Assembly: GCA_005408345.1 (NCBI GenBank)
Contig: SEMN01000175.1
Location: 1-64,000 of the forward strand
DNA length: 64,000 nt
Origin: Macquaria australasica
Lineage: Eukaryota; Chordata; Actinopteri; Centrarchiformes; Percichthyidae
Reading direction: 5' to 3'
Shown here: piece after piece, positions 12,281 to 46,797 of the stretch
Layout: each line of letters starts with the position of its first letter
How positions within the stretch are numbered: position 1 is the stretch's first letter
Notes under the pieces: generated by a model
Database searches by the model: none
Seen by the model: only the letters and a program-made list of their open reading frames with translations
Told to the model about the DNA's origin: nothing
Program-made: the position numbers and the translations under genes

Positions 12281-13158
12281 CAGCGGTGGGAGAAGCTTTA
12301 GATCCTTTACTTGAGTAAAAGTAGCAAAACTGCATTATAGAAATACTGCATTACAAGAAAAAGTCCTGCATTCAAATCTTTAGTTGAGTAAAAGCAACTG
12401 TGGAAGATTTACTCAAGTACTGTAGTTAAATACATTTTGAGGTACTTGTACTTGAGTATTTCAATTGTATGCTACTTTATTCTTATACTCCATTACTTTT
12501 AATCTAAAGCACCTAATTAGCAGATAAAATATGATGCACTGTTATAGATTAAACTACCCAGCAGAACACGAAGTAACTAAAATTAGCTCCATCTTGACCA
12601 ACAACATTAAAATCATGCCTACACATAATAATGCATCTTTTATTAATGATCCAATAACACATAATGATATAACACTCACATGGGCCAAAGTTAAGTAAAG
12701 TTTGCTGATAACATCAGTACTTCTGTACTTTTACTTTTGTAAGATTCTTAATGTGGGACTTGTAATGGAGTATTTTTACATAGTTTTATTGGTACTTTAA
12801 CTTAAGTAAAGAATCTGAACTTTCTCCACCACCACTGAGTAAAAGTACTAAAAGTAAAAGTACTCATTATGTAGAACGGTCCTATTCAGAATCTTATATT
12901 GTTATATGTATTAAATCATTGGATTATTATTGTGGCAATAGATGCATTCGTGTTTAAGCAGCATTTATATTGCTAGTCAATGTGGAGTCAGCTGTAAGAA
13001 GCTTCATCTGCAACATATATAGTAGACTATAGCTGTCAAATATAGTGGAGTAAAAAGTACAATATTTCCCTCTGAAATGTAGTGGAGCAGAAACAGAAAG
13101 TAGCAGGAAAGTACCTAAAAATTGTACGTAAACACACTATCTTAGTAAATGTACACGT
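12281..13158. mobile_element. Composite non-autonomous DNA-transposon repeat (teleost hAT-like type)
   Basis: It starts with CAGCGGTGGGAGAAG and ACTTGAGTAAAAGTA motifs. The inverse of that end (TTCTCCACCACCACTG) appears at 12823-12838, defining a first inverted-repeat unit of about 560 bp. From 12838 a second, directly oriented segment follows (AAAAGTACTCATTATG, GTGGAGTAAAAAGTACAA, TTTCCCTCTGAAATGTAG), as in the right half of the same repeat type. The sequence is very familiar from teleost genomes. Superfamily placement is from memory and less sure than the repeat call. Confidence 0.75.
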
Positions 13159-13977
13159 GTGTATATTTTGCTCTTACAGAGCAATTAGCAACACCAGCAT
13201 GGAGTCAAACAATTTGTAAAAATTGCAAATGTGGACAGAATTGTATGTTTTCATGCAGAAGATTATAAATTTCATAATGAAGCATATTAAACATCATTCA
13301 TATTTATACTCTGTACTGAAGGCCCATTTTCTTGTTTTAAAGTATACTTCAATGTATACTTATTATTTTGCTAAAAATAAAAGTTCATTCTTGACACTGG
13401 AAACAGCAGTTGTTAAAATAATCTCACCACAAGGTCAATTTAGTAGCTGTTCTGGAGCTTTCGATCATATCACATAATCTTCGTCATCTTCACTGAGTTT
13501 GCCCCGAACTTTAGATGTTTAAATTTCCTTTTTTTTTGTCCTGAGCGCTTAAAGGACTTCTTATCCGTGCCAGCTTAAAAGTTCAAATTAAAATACATTT
13601 AAAATACACCATATGAATATAGTACTTACAGTATTTATAAACAGTCTAATTATAGGGCTTATGATGAAACACTTTTGGGATTTATTTTATTGACTTGCAT
13701 TGCATTTATCTACGCTTGTATATTGAAATGACATGTAATGTGGAGGACATTAGGACCATGAAGCCAGGACCTGCAGCAGCTACATTGCAGTGCCTTTATT
13801 ATGATGATGAGAGCAGCACACCTTTCCACGTCAGGAAGGAGGAAGACGCACAGCAGCTGCTGTACCTTTATTCCTCTCAGTGTGGACTCCTCTCCTCTCC
13901 CGTCCGTCTGTCCGAGCTCCATGTCCGCTGTGTAAACTCCTTTCTCCGGGATAATTCTGCTGTGTCAGTGCTGTGGA

Positions 13978-35904
<21,927 letters not shown>

Positions 35905-38280
35905 CAGACAGAGCAGGGCACACTAGAGGGAGACAGCTTTCTGATTCCACAGCCCCAAATGCAACACTCAGCCCAGCCCATTCCAGCCCCGCCCATTCAG
36001 GCGGATGATTTGTTTTTTCATCAGGAGGACAGGGGACGAGGGATGCTTGTTTTTCTTGTGTGTGCCACCCTTACGGGCGACTGCAGCTCTATGTGGCCCT
36101 GACTGGGTTAGGCAGGGTTGCTACACCCTCTTCCGGAGTTATATTGTTGAACTCCACTTCCTCGCGTCATTTGAAATAGAGACAAGTTGAGAAATGTGCC
36201 TATATTTATGAAACATTGCTTCAAGCAGGCTTGTTTGTCTAGCACTGTGGCCACCCATAAGGGGCGCACTAGGGTAGAAAACAAGGTCACATTTGTGTAT
36301 TATGTACTGCAGATTACCTCCACTACTACACCAGGATAAAATGTGCCCAGGTCAGTGTAGTAGGGTTGGATCTGATGGAGCCAGAGCACCAAACAGCCCC
36401 CATATAATTACTGACACTAACTCCACCTGGTCAGCAGCACTTTTTGACCTAGTTGCTACAAAGCTCTCCCACTTCTTTTAATATAATGTAAATTTGAGGT
36501 TATTGATCAAATTAGTTGGATAGATGGGGGGATGATACATAATAATGTGTTGACATAGTTTGACATCAGGTATATATCATATCATGCAACTCACCACATA
36601 GTCTATGAGGACTATGAGACTGTTTTGTACTGTGTCATTTGATACATTTTTGTTGACAGGTTTCACCTATGTTTAGATTTCTGATCAAAACCAATATGAC
36701 CTAATTAGATATACATTCTTTATATGTTGGATTCACTTTTACACTACATAAGCTTTGGTTCATCGTTTTATTGTTTATTTTATTTTCTTCCTTTCCTTGA
36801 AACCTATTGAAACACAAATGTGTTCATGTATAATACTTTCTTTCTGTCTCCTTCTGAAGAAATGATCACATCTGTAATCCTGCTGCATTTACAGTTACAT
36901 GTAATGGCTTTTGCACAGAGCTATGTAAATCAGCCAGCCTTGCAAACTCTCCAGGGTCAAAAAATCAGAGTTGCAGTGAAAGTTTACTTTATATAACTTT
37001 ACATTTATATACTGTAAATGACACCTCTTACCCAAATTGTCCCGTTTTAAGAGGACAGATGAATGTGTCTTTTAGAAAGGCATACTCCCTCCTTTTCTCC
37101 TCCTGGTGTGTGGGACAGGCTCCAACAGTACTTGAGCTTGAACAAACAGGCCATTCATGGCGAGCAGCGAAGGACTGCGTGCTTGTCCGCCTGTTGCATC
37201 TTTAGTGAGTGAAGAAGCTCTAAACGGGAACCACCACAGTCTTCCTGCTTTGTGAATATCATCTGCTGCTCCTATATCAGCCATGCTTGATACCATCTAT
37301 AGAAGGACTTGAACATCATAACCATGACCCTGTGTCAAATAATAATCTGTATAGGAACAAACACTTGTTATGATTGAAATGATCAGACAGAAATGGGTCA
37401 CCACTAATTGTGTTGGTAGTGAGGTTATTTGAGGGGCTGTGTCCCAGCAACAGAGTGTCCAAAACCTAGAAACTCAGATGGTGTCTCAAGTGTTGCAATT
37501 AGAGCACTGCTGATTTATTCATGGTTAGAGTAAAGTTTGGGATTCAAGACTATGACTAGGAGTCAATATCAATGTTTTACAATGGTGGAGCAAATTGACT
37601 TTCAATGTTGTTTTAACGGCAGTTGTGAATATTCCAATAACAAATCAAATTTTATGTTATAATAATGAATTAAGCTTATTTTTATTCTTTCCCTTTGGTT
37701 TTGCAGACATATCTGAAAGAAACTCTAACCAAATTTAGTGGCATTGTGATGTTTACAATCAGCATATTTTACTGGGCACGGCTACCACTAAGCAGAATGA
37801 CATTCCTGTACATAATGAATGTTTCTATTGTAATTTAAGTTGAAATGATGATACGCGACTAAAAAACACATCCCATTTTGTGTTGTCTTTTCTGTCCTTT
37901 GTGCACCACAAACAGAACCACAAAATACAAAGTGTACAGTACAAAGTGCTATTATTTACAGAACAACGAGGCGACGCATGCATGCAAATCTTTGCACCCG
38001 TTGTTCTCATACGTGTGATCTAACCCACTAGATACAGTGAAGTCGTGTCATCTTGTTGATATGCAAGACAATGGCAGCCACGGGCAAGATTACCAGAAGT
38101 GCTGGAAGAGTATACACATATTCAACTGAAAATGCGCAAAGAGGAGGTTAATTAACCAGTAACAGAAGCGTCAATTAATGGGTGATCATGTCATATGCTG
38201 AGGCCAGTAACGGTCGTAGGAAAACTGCCCTGAAATTGTAATAACAACGACTAATGTCTCGATTTTAGCCCTGTGTTTAC
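35905..38280 (+). other. TTC39A 3' UTR and TTC39A-RNF11 spacer
   Basis: The first part should be the TTC39A 3' UTR. I found no canonical AATAAA by eye up to the RNF11 promoter, only variants such as GATAAA near 36335 and AGTAAA near 37530, so the transcript end is unknown. No gene-like ORF or recognisable repeat was seen. Confidence 0.5.
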
Positions 38281-38862
38281 GTTTTTTTTTTGCGAAGAGG
38301 AATGTGATCACGAATCTGATTGGCTGTGGATAAGCGCTTCCTGGCTGTAGGCGAGAGCTCATTGGCCCGTTCTCTCGCGGGGCGGTGCTTCGCTGCGCTA
38401 CATCACCGCCCTTTGTCGCTCGGCAGCTGCAAACTGGAAAGTCCCTGACAGCCCGGGCAGGTTTCAGGCAGGAAAACCGCGGTTAGGCTTGTCACTTTAA
38501 ATGAGGGATATCGGCATTGTCTTCGCTTCCCTGCCTCCGCAAATATACAATTCGGTGTGGTTGTTTCAGTCGTGATTTCTTAGCCAGCAGAGCAGATGCT
38601 CCCCTTGCGAGTGTTAGCCGCCGTTAGCAGGCTAGCTCTTTGTGTGGCTAGCTGCTAGCTGAGTGATGTTTTGTTGTTGTTGAACCGAGCAGCCCTCCCG
38701 TCGTCTGGGAGAGGAGATTCGTCAGCTGTGTATGGGGAAAAAAACCACCGCCCTCTCGACGCCTTCTCGTCCACTGACATCATCTGCGACAGTGGCCCGT
38801 TAAAGCCCGCTGTTTAACGTTAGCAGAGACCGAGAGAGAGAGTCTGACCGCAGAGGACGGAT
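38281..38862 (+). promoter_or_regulatory. RNF11 CpG-rich promoter and 5' leader
   Basis: The GC and CpG content rises sharply from about 38290. Reverse CCAAT boxes (ATTGG) at about 38319 and 38361 and a GC box (GGGGCGG) near 38380 precede a probable start site near 38400-38460. The leader up to the ATG at 38863 holds several short upstream ORFs (38501, 38596-38658, 38666-38683, 38732-38803). No TATA box was found, as expected of a housekeeping promoter. Confidence 0.6.
38732..38803 (+). other. Upstream ORF in the RNF11 leader
   Basis: A 23-codon frame starting MGKKTTALSTPSRPL and ending at TAA 38801-38803, 59 bases before the RNF11 ATG. It is the last of four short uORFs in the presumed leader. 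Whether it is in the mature transcript depends on the true start site and splicing, which cannot be seen here. Confidence 0.35.
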
Positions 38863-41800
38863 ATGGGAAACTGTCTGAAATCTCCGACCTCGGATGATAT
38901 TTCTTTGCTACATGAATCGCAGTCGGACCGGGCCAGCTACGGGGACGGTGCCGACCCCGACCAGGAGCCACCGCCCCCTTACCAGGTAACTTTGGCCAAC
39001 AGTTTTGACCAAAACATGACCAGTTAGCCTTTTGTGTTTTTGTCATAAGGTTAACCGAGTTAATTAAATACCTGAAGTTTAGAAAACGTGTGATATGTGG
39101 CAGGTCCGGCCCGGTTTGCTAATGTTCTGTCTTTCGGTCGCCGATAGAAACGGAGAAGACACCGTGAAACAATATGTGAGGCTAGATCAGCTGTTTACAG
39201 ATCCGACACCACCCTTGGCCAGCAACCCAGCCCACTGACCCCGTCCCTTCATGGCTTTGACACTAATCCGCTTTGTTATAGCCGAAGGTCTTGTCTCTGT
39301 CTAACATTTCCCTGAAGTCATATTGCGATGTTACAGCAGCACGAAATCATCACTTGCTATTCATTCAAACACACTGAAGCATGTCGTTTTGGCTCATATT
39401 AAGTGGAGATGAACTAAGACACACAGGCATCTATTATGGCCTGTAGTTCACTTTAACAGTATGAAGTGTAATTTAATGGACATGAAACAAACCCCAGTTC
39501 TCCATTAAAGAGGGAGTTTTGGAAAAGAGTGACTCTCATAACTTTCTCAGCTGCTTCTTTCACTGGTAGCTACCCCCCAGGGCAGCAACTTTGTTGGTCT
39601 GGTGTCCTTATTTCCTGAATTAGATCATCCTCAAACAGACCGGGTCATGTTGTAGCTGTAAATATGATTCATGGTGTCACCCTTCTTGTGTGTGTTTTTC
39701 TATGTTAAGAGGCAGCTGGTATGCCTTATGTAAGGCCCTGGCCCTGGCCTTATGTGTAGATTTAAGATAAGTGTTTTTTAAAGCATGGGAAACTGAAGGT
39801 GATCTCAGGTCAGTACAGCGTGATAGCTCTTAGAAAGCTACTTAATTCTGTATTTTAGATTCAGTATATTGTAATGAAGTGTAAACTGTTTACAACAAAG
39901 TTGAAAACATAAAGGGGAAAGTTTTCCCATTGTTGTCTATGATTTGAAAAGCAAAATTTGACAATCGTTTAACTAGATTTTAAGATGCTAGACTTTATCT
40001 TTGTGTTATTATCAATACATTTCTTTAAAAGACCAAAACCAGCAATGAATATGTCCTACTAACAATTCTAAAAACCATTGAAAATATACATATAACAAAG
40101 GCGTACCTCACAACAAGTGTGTGCACACTCATAACAGCAAGTCAGTCTTCAGAGCTGAAATCACATCAACATATGCGGAAAATTCTGATGTTGGGATTAA
40201 ATCATGGCCTTCCATATTTCCAATTACTAGCCTTTAACGTATGTTTTTTTTATGGCGCACATGGACATCACATACTAGATTGCTATGGCCTACTGGTCGA
40301 AAACTCGCAGGTTAGGCCATCAGGGTCAGTTCTAGCTCCAGTTTGTGTCTCTCATGTGTTAGCATACGTTCGGGTCACAGAGGTAATCATTGGTTTCTCT
40401 AAAAGATAATTAACCAGTGATGTTTGAAAAACACTTACTGCTGTTCTGCTTTTCAAAATCCTCACAGACTCTTCTAACCATCTGGATGAAAAAATATTCC
40501 ATCTGCTGCACCATTAAAACATTTTTTTAACCTGAATGTATGCGTATACATGAGAGGGACAAACTGGGGCTAGGTCGGTTCATGCAAATATAAAACTTCC
40601 TGGTAAAATCACAGAGACAATACAGTTTCAAGCTCTTATTCCTAATCTTTGTTATTTCAGAGTGTCACTCGCAGAGGCCTTCATCAAAGATAATATCTGA
40701 ACAGGACCGGGAGTCCTTGTTAGGCATCCATGTCCAGGTTGCTACAAGTATGTCATGCCTGGCATACAGCAGTGTGTAATTAGGCCAAAGCAGCCAGCTC
40801 TGGTATCCTAGAGGAGTGATGGTGTAATAAACGACACAAACAATTGCTTTCTTTGGAAGAGCTCTGACTAAGCTTTCAGTTGTGTTGAGAAAATCTGTGT
40901 GCAGCTTGTTTATACCGACAGAGTTTCACAAGAGGGTTAACTAACTAGTTGAAACCTACGTATAAAGGGCTCTTTCAGACCTGCCAGCTCTTTTCTCCCT
41001 GGTGACCATAGTAATCAGCACCTTCACCATCTGAACCCTGCCTGAGAACACAGTACACATTTTATGTCTCAGCTTAACACACTTTGGAAGTGCTGTGTGT
41101 GTTAGAAGAGGGACTAAAGGCTCTACTATGCTCGATTTGAAATGGAATTTGGCGTTTTCTTAAAAGCTGTCAAGTACAGGCCTGGGTGCTAATGCCAGTG
41201 TACTCACGGTGCTGGAGGTCTGTCCTTCATACCAGAGGGTGAGGTTTGCTTGTCATGGTGAAAAACATGATGCTGGAAATCCAAAACAATAATAGCATGA
41301 GCTCTGGCTGGGCTTAAGTTACAGAAAATGAGTACAGGAGAAAGACAATGACTTAAAACCAACCGTGGAATTGTTTTTACAGCCAAAAAACATTATTCTT
41401 GTCCAGTTGTCTAGTGACAAATGAGAATGAAAGGAAATCATGATTCATCATTAAAAATCTCCCATCCATTCATTATGGTTGAAAAGCAATCCATCACATT
41501 CGAAATACAATAAAGTCAGAATAATTAACCTGATATCATTTATTTAATTAAATAAGATTTGTATTTCAAGTGCTGAATTCTGGGGTCTTCTATATTTTAT
41601 ATATGGGCCATGATTCAGACCCAAACATATGATAAAAGATGGTTTCTGTTGTTGGGTTAAAAAACTAAAAAACTGAGATATAAAAGTACAGTAAAACTGT
41701 TGGCCAGTAACAGTAGTTTAGCCTATAGTCGTATTTAGTTCAAGTTAATTTTGATGTCACACGTATTAAAAAAAGTACCAAAACCATCATAAAAAAGAAA

Positions 41801-44800
41801 ATAATAAAGTTGTATCCAACCTGGAAACTTGGTGAACATCATCCAAACATATATACAGTGCACGTAGAACAGTTTAACTGCATGCCACTCTTCAGACGCT
41901 CACCCTGAGGGTTGTGCATGTTTGTGTCTGTCACGTTGACGCCGATCAGACCATGTTTCCTAGGAATCCACAGTCAGCGGTGAATCAGAGGAGGGTGAAT
42001 TCCAGCATCTGGAGCTGAGTCTATCCACTAGCCATCCAGATGCTGCATTTGGTGCAGCTGAAAAGATGCAGCGCACGGACTGGCATCTGCAAGGCTCAAG
42101 GCCAACTTAAGTCATAGGTCGAACAAAGAAGGGGCTGTATGTGGACACCATTCACAGAAACTCAGACTTTTTACAATCTGAATGTTAACCTTACTCTAAG
42201 TAAGAGAATATTTTGATTACGTTCTTTATGATTTACTCACAGGCTTTTTTTTTTATAACTAATAATGCTTTCTCTCATGTTGACACTTTGGCAAAACTTT
42301 GCAGATATGTCCAAATTTGAAATATCCATGTGGTGTGATTTATTTTTTGTTCATGTGTTAGCTACTGTCTGAAACTAGCCTGGCAACAGATGATACAGCA
42401 TGTGTTGCAAAATGCCTTTAAAACTCTGAGTCAGTTTAATGTGTATAGTACATGTCTAAAATTCGCTTTCATAATATGACAAACTGGAATACTACATAAT
42501 TTAATCATGCATACAACAGCCGTAGCCTTCTTTGAGATAATAGTTGATTTGTCTTAATTAGCTTAATATAAGAATGTTGCAGTCTATATAGACATGGTCT
42601 GCATAGACATAGGATGAGTGGAAGGGTGGATGGATGGATGTTGAAAGCTAAGTGGATGAGATCAGCCCTCTGAGCCAACCACTTAGGCTAGTGGACCATT
42701 TAATGTCTTGTCAAAATGATTTCAAAGTGAGCGAGTGTGTGTGAGTTGTGTTCATGTTTGTTTCGTATCAATTGTGGAGGCTAAAAAGCAGAGGGAGGTG
42801 CAGTTCTATTTGTGCTCCACATATTGTGAAGGCTGTAGTTGTGAGTGTGTGTGTGTTGCATAAAACACGCTGTGTCGAGTGTGGTGATTTGGAAAGCAGC
42901 TGGTGAGACGTGTGCTGACTCATCGCTGTGGAACAGGGCTATGAGAGATAAGGCACCCCTGTGTGTTTGCATTTGAGAGGGAGTGTGTGTGTGTGTGTGT
43001 GTGCGCGCGCATTCGGCCCCCTGGTATGGCTTGTAATGCCCCTGTCTCTCCTGTAAGCCTCAGAGATAGGAGCAGTGACAGGAGTTTTCATTGATCACAT
43101 TCAGTTTGGCACAAAGGCTTTTATGCTCCTGTCAGCTAGCTTTATGGCCAAATCTTATTGGCTGGAACACCTTGCAGACTTTAAAAGATTCACTGTGTAT
43201 GTGTGTGTCTGTATGTAGCTGAACTTGGTGTTTCTTAATACACTTCACTTTTCAGCCCTTTTCATAGTTTCTCTCACTTTTGTGTGAACATGAGGCCTAG
43301 AGGGTGAAAAGGGATCTAAAACACGTCAAATAAGCGCCTGCTGCTCTGGTCAAAGACGAGGCCAAATCCTCCTTCAGATGGTTTAGCAGAGCAGGGGGGT
43401 ACGCCCCACTGACTGTAGTAGATACGCACACAGTTGAGGAGCATAGAGTCTGTCAAGATCACAGGGCTTGCAGTCAGTAGTTTGGTTTGAGCTCTGCCTG
43501 CTTGGTCAGAAGAAACGGGGAGAAAAAGTTTACTTTAGAGATATTTTTTTAATTAGCTGTCAAACCTGGAGTGGAGAGGGAGAGCATAGGAGAACCGCCT
43601 GAGACCGCCTGAAAAGGAGGCGTTGCCATTAATTCAAAAGTTGAACTACTATTAAATCCGTCTTCTGTCCGTGAAGGAAGCGATAACCAATTCATATAAG
43701 TGACGTACTGTATATATTAATCATTTGGTAACCATGGTAACACATATGCAACCCTTCATATTATGGTAACAGACGCCTCTTTTTCATGTTTCTAGCTGTC
43801 GTTATCCTTAACGTGAGGATGACATGCAGTATCAACTGATAATTCTCCTAATCAGTTATTTTGTTGTAAGCGCTTTGTGACACCACAGAACATAAATAAA
43901 CACATACTGTAAGGCTCAGTGAATTGCAGCGTGACTTGATGTCAGTCACTGGAATTTGATTTCCCCACGTTGGTACACGTAGCCCGATGATGCAGGATGG
44001 CAGGCGCCAAAACTGTCCAATCAATGACTTACCTATTGGTCCGTATGACTTGATGTTCACAGCTCTCTGTCTGTTTGTAATAAGTCAGTGTGAACATGAA
44101 CCGGACCAGAACTAAAAGGCAACAATGTCTCATTTCTTTCCTTGGTCCGGACCACATGAACTGAACTACGGGTCATTTTCAGCACATCTATGAGTGTAGA
44201 CAAGAAATGTTACTTTTCAACAACATCCATAAAAGAAATGCCTGGTGGATTGCCAATATGGCGTCTTCATAATATTTTAAAAGTTTGAAGAAAATGTCTT
44301 GTCCCAACCTACACTTGTAGATGTGCTAAAAAAAAAATCACATTTTGAAACATTTGCTGCTGTGGTCTACAGGTTCTTCCAACAAAGTGATCATTCTTGT
44401 AAGTTATGCTACAGTCAGTGAAGGCAGGAAAAGAGTGTGACTTCCTCAATGTGTTCAGATAACAATAATGTGTCTGGCAGATGAGTTCAACCAAAGTGCT
44501 TCTGACTTCACCGCAGGTATGACTAAGTCACTTAGATCAGGTGCTGCTTTTTTTTTTTAGCTTTGTAGGCAGCGATACACCCCGTCAGAGAGCCCCTTGT
44601 GACAGATTACCAACCGTCTTGTCCTGACATGCTAACAGAAACATTTGGGGGGTGGAGGAGGCAGTGCTAACAAACAAGCCATTGTACTGCAGGTCAGTGA
44701 CATAGTCTGTGGGCTTTGGCTGAACAGCCACATAGAGGTTGCTGTTCCTGAGCACTCACCACAAGGACCAGGGCTCAAATAACTTTTTTGTCTCTCCACG

Positions 44801-46752
44801 ACTCCTTCTCACAGAGACAGTTGGCAGCCCTGGCTCATATGATTAGAGGGGTCAGGGTGGTTTTGGTCATTATATTACAGGGGCATAACTGGGCGAAAGG
44901 CTGTTAAGGGCCTTTATAATGTGGTACAGACTGTTATAGCTCCCCTGATACTTGTTTTGATTGGCTGATGCTGCATGATTAGTTTATGGCTGCTGGTAAA
45001 ATTGTAAAATAAATGAAAATATATTATTACATTTTATTATTTGCTTAACTTTGTTTCCCCCAAATGCACTTTTCTCTTTTCCCTCAAGATATGTTCATTG
45101 TGTGCATCATCTGCAGTTTTTGTGTGGCTACAGTAAAGGCTTTGTGTGAGCTTCGTCATGTGCTATGTGCAAATACTAGGGTTAATACTCTTAGCCTGCA
45201 TCAACACTTCCACTTCCTGCTTTGCCAGGCTGATGAAGTAATGCGATACACACTGTACTGTTATCATCCCGCCATCAGCCTGTCCTGTTATCGCATCAAC
45301 AAACGCATCCTGTGATGCTAATGTACATCCTTCTCCTCCCGTTGTTGTCATTGTTGCATGTGCATGTTTGTGTGATCAACTGAGTGCATGCTTGCCTGTA
45401 TTGTGTGCAGGGGTCTGCAGGTCTTGTTCAAAGATTTTGTTACTCTGCAGTCCCTAGGCAGAGGGCTAAGATTTCAGAGCCCGTGAACGCTTCATGTTTC
45501 TTCCCCTTAAGTGCATATTGACACTGCTTAGGTTTCATAAAAGATACAGCCATGCTTGGCAAGTATATATTTCCTGTACTGGGTATGATTGAGGTTTGGA
45601 AGATTTGCAGACAAAATGGACTATACAAAAAAACAAGACATTACAAATGCATTTTTAATTTTTTACATTTGTAATGTTTCATCACTAAGCTGTTCTTACA
45701 GCATGTGTTCAAAACATGAATTTTGCCCAGTCATCGTGCTGCCTGTCCACAGCCCCTTTCCCACATTCACATTAGCTGCTCTGGTATGTCGGCATCATGT
45801 TGGCACAGCTGTGGTTTGAAGTTGTTTTCCTACTGTAGCAGTCTGCCAGCTCAGGACCAATTTTGTAAATGTTACATCATGGCTTGGGTGGGAACAAAGC
45901 AGTAATATTCCCAGAATACAAAAGTGTGCAACAGGTTATGTTTTTGCACATTACAGTTTTTTACATAGCCATCAAGGTGACTGTATCTCTTGGAGGCACA
46001 GGAGGAAAAGAGTTAGTACAAAGCACTGTGGTTCCCCTGTGAAGGCATTCCTGTGAGGCTTATGGTGATATTCCACCCAAAATGTATCTTTTTTTAGCAT
46101 CAAAAATGCTAACCTCCTGGAGGCTTGAGTTAGTGCCTGTTAACTGTTGGTAGTTTTCTCATTCACAGAGAACAGTGGCTGTGGTTAGCTTGAATCATGG
46201 TCAGCGTTAAGTGGGTTTTGCTGTAGGAGTGATATGAGTGGGTTTTTTTCCCTGTTGTGAAACCTGCTATCTGTGGAGTACACTGCAATGGACATTTCAA
46301 GGATGATGAAGAGGCTCTGAAGTCTGAAGAATTGTTGGCAGTCCAGCCGGGGAGACAGTCATTTAATTGTAAAACAAGATTAAAAGTCCATTCATTAGGC
46401 AGCCTGTGAGAGTATTCAGAACTCTTCTTCTGTTGTGTCGTTGTCCAACACGCTACTGTTCTCAAATGAGTAGAAAATCTTGCCAAATCTGTGTGGAGTA
46501 GTCATTTAATGTGGTGACATTGTTAATTATATCAATACAGGAGATTTGTGTGTGAATGCCAAACACCAGCACCTTGCCTAGATGATTGAACCGGTTATGT
46601 TGCAAGTGAAAGGGGCTTGTGTGTTGCTAACCCATTTTCACATCCTTTACATGGCTACACCTACGCATAAATACACATACAACTGTCAGTGGGGGAAATC
46701 TGGGCTGTTGGGTTTTGTTGTTCAAACTGTCCCTTATCGTGTGTGTGTGTGT

Positions 46753-46797
<45 letters not shown>

